From the NCBI GenBank assembly GCA_963921215.1, contig OY992503.1, forward strand, positions 13,454,001 to 13,518,000: a stretch of 64,000 bases of DNA, in the 5' to 3' direction. The notes beneath the pieces were generated by a model. That model ran no database searches. It was not told where the DNA came from and saw nothing but the letters and a program-made list of their open reading frames with translations. Source of the stretch: Scoparia ambigualis. Lineage: Eukaryota > Arthropoda > Insecta > Lepidoptera > Crambidae. Below, in pieces: positions 63,742 to 64,000 of this stretch; the first letter of the stretch is position 1, and each line of letters begins with the position of its first letter. The translations under genes were made by a program, and so were the position numbers.

Positions 63742-64000
63742 TGTAAACACATAATATTTAAGATTTTTAAGTGTTGAGAAAGGTAATTTCTTCGAATGCT
63801 TTATAAACGTACTTATACTTTATTTAATTTGTTGTTGTTAAATACATAGTTAACACTCTTCAGATTTTTATTTTTATCTGACGATGAGAAACATTAGTTA
63901 AAAAATAAAGATAAAAATATATTAATTAAGTGCTGAATTTGAAATTGTATTCTTATAAAAATATATCCGTTGTTTAATTTTTACAAACACCAATTTTTGC
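63742..64000. other. No gene seen
   Basis: AT-rich to the window end. Confidence 0.35.

Overview
The window looks like a transposon-rich stretch of a lepidopteran (moth or butterfly) nuclear genome. The evidence is intron-containing insect carboxylesterase genes, BEL/Pao and LINE retroelements with insect-type proteins, TACCTACC-type simple repeats, and dispersed repeats of the kind common in moths and butterflies. The species cannot be named from the sequence alone.

Host genes are few. Two near-identical secretory carboxylesterase genes face away from each other: one on the minus strand (179-2555, last exon beyond the left edge) and one on the plus strand (19052-21869, complete, 561 aa, three exons). 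A broken esterase exon lies at 5816-6154, and a third paralogue is represented only by its first exon (52576-52767). All three first exons share a TATA/initiator core promoter. Between the two divergent genes lies the last coding exon of a TRIP12-type HECT ubiquitin ligase (16865-17061, minus), bracketed by a perfect 45-nt direct repeat.

Region by region: 1-6.2 kb holds esterase 1, an inverted pair of tRNA-derived SINEs, a LINE relic and the esterase pseudogene. 6.7-14.5 kb holds a 16-bp minisatellite, two hAT elements with 8-bp target duplications, a LINE with a 790-aa reverse-transcriptase ORF, and a TTAA-flanked fold-back MITE. 15-18.4 kb holds LINE relics and the TRIP12 exon. 19-22 kb is esterase 2. 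22-26 kb is a LINE with a coiled-coil/SGNH-like ORF1. 26.7-50.6 kb is a nested retroelement complex. 52-64 kb holds esterase-3 exon 1, relics of mariner, LINE and BEL elements, several fold-back elements, two TATCGATA-rich arrays, a 119-bp minisatellite and a SINE.

The most unusual structure is the 28.2-50.6 kb complex. Two env-bearing BEL/Pao copies lie tail to tail (plus copy 29308-42004, minus copy 42005-49695). The outward 5-prime LTR edges both abut consecutive halves of one LINE ORF, with a near-perfect 5-bp target duplication (TAGAC/TAAAC). The LINE N-terminal half plus 16 nt of LTR has apparently been inverted afterwards. Two further LINEs (30257-35078, both ORFs open; 36643-41505, one frameshift) are inserted in the plus BEL copy, with target duplications provable by comparison with the minus copy. 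This gives a relative insertion history readable from sequence alone. No clearly new host defence or enzymatic system was found; the novelty is architectural.
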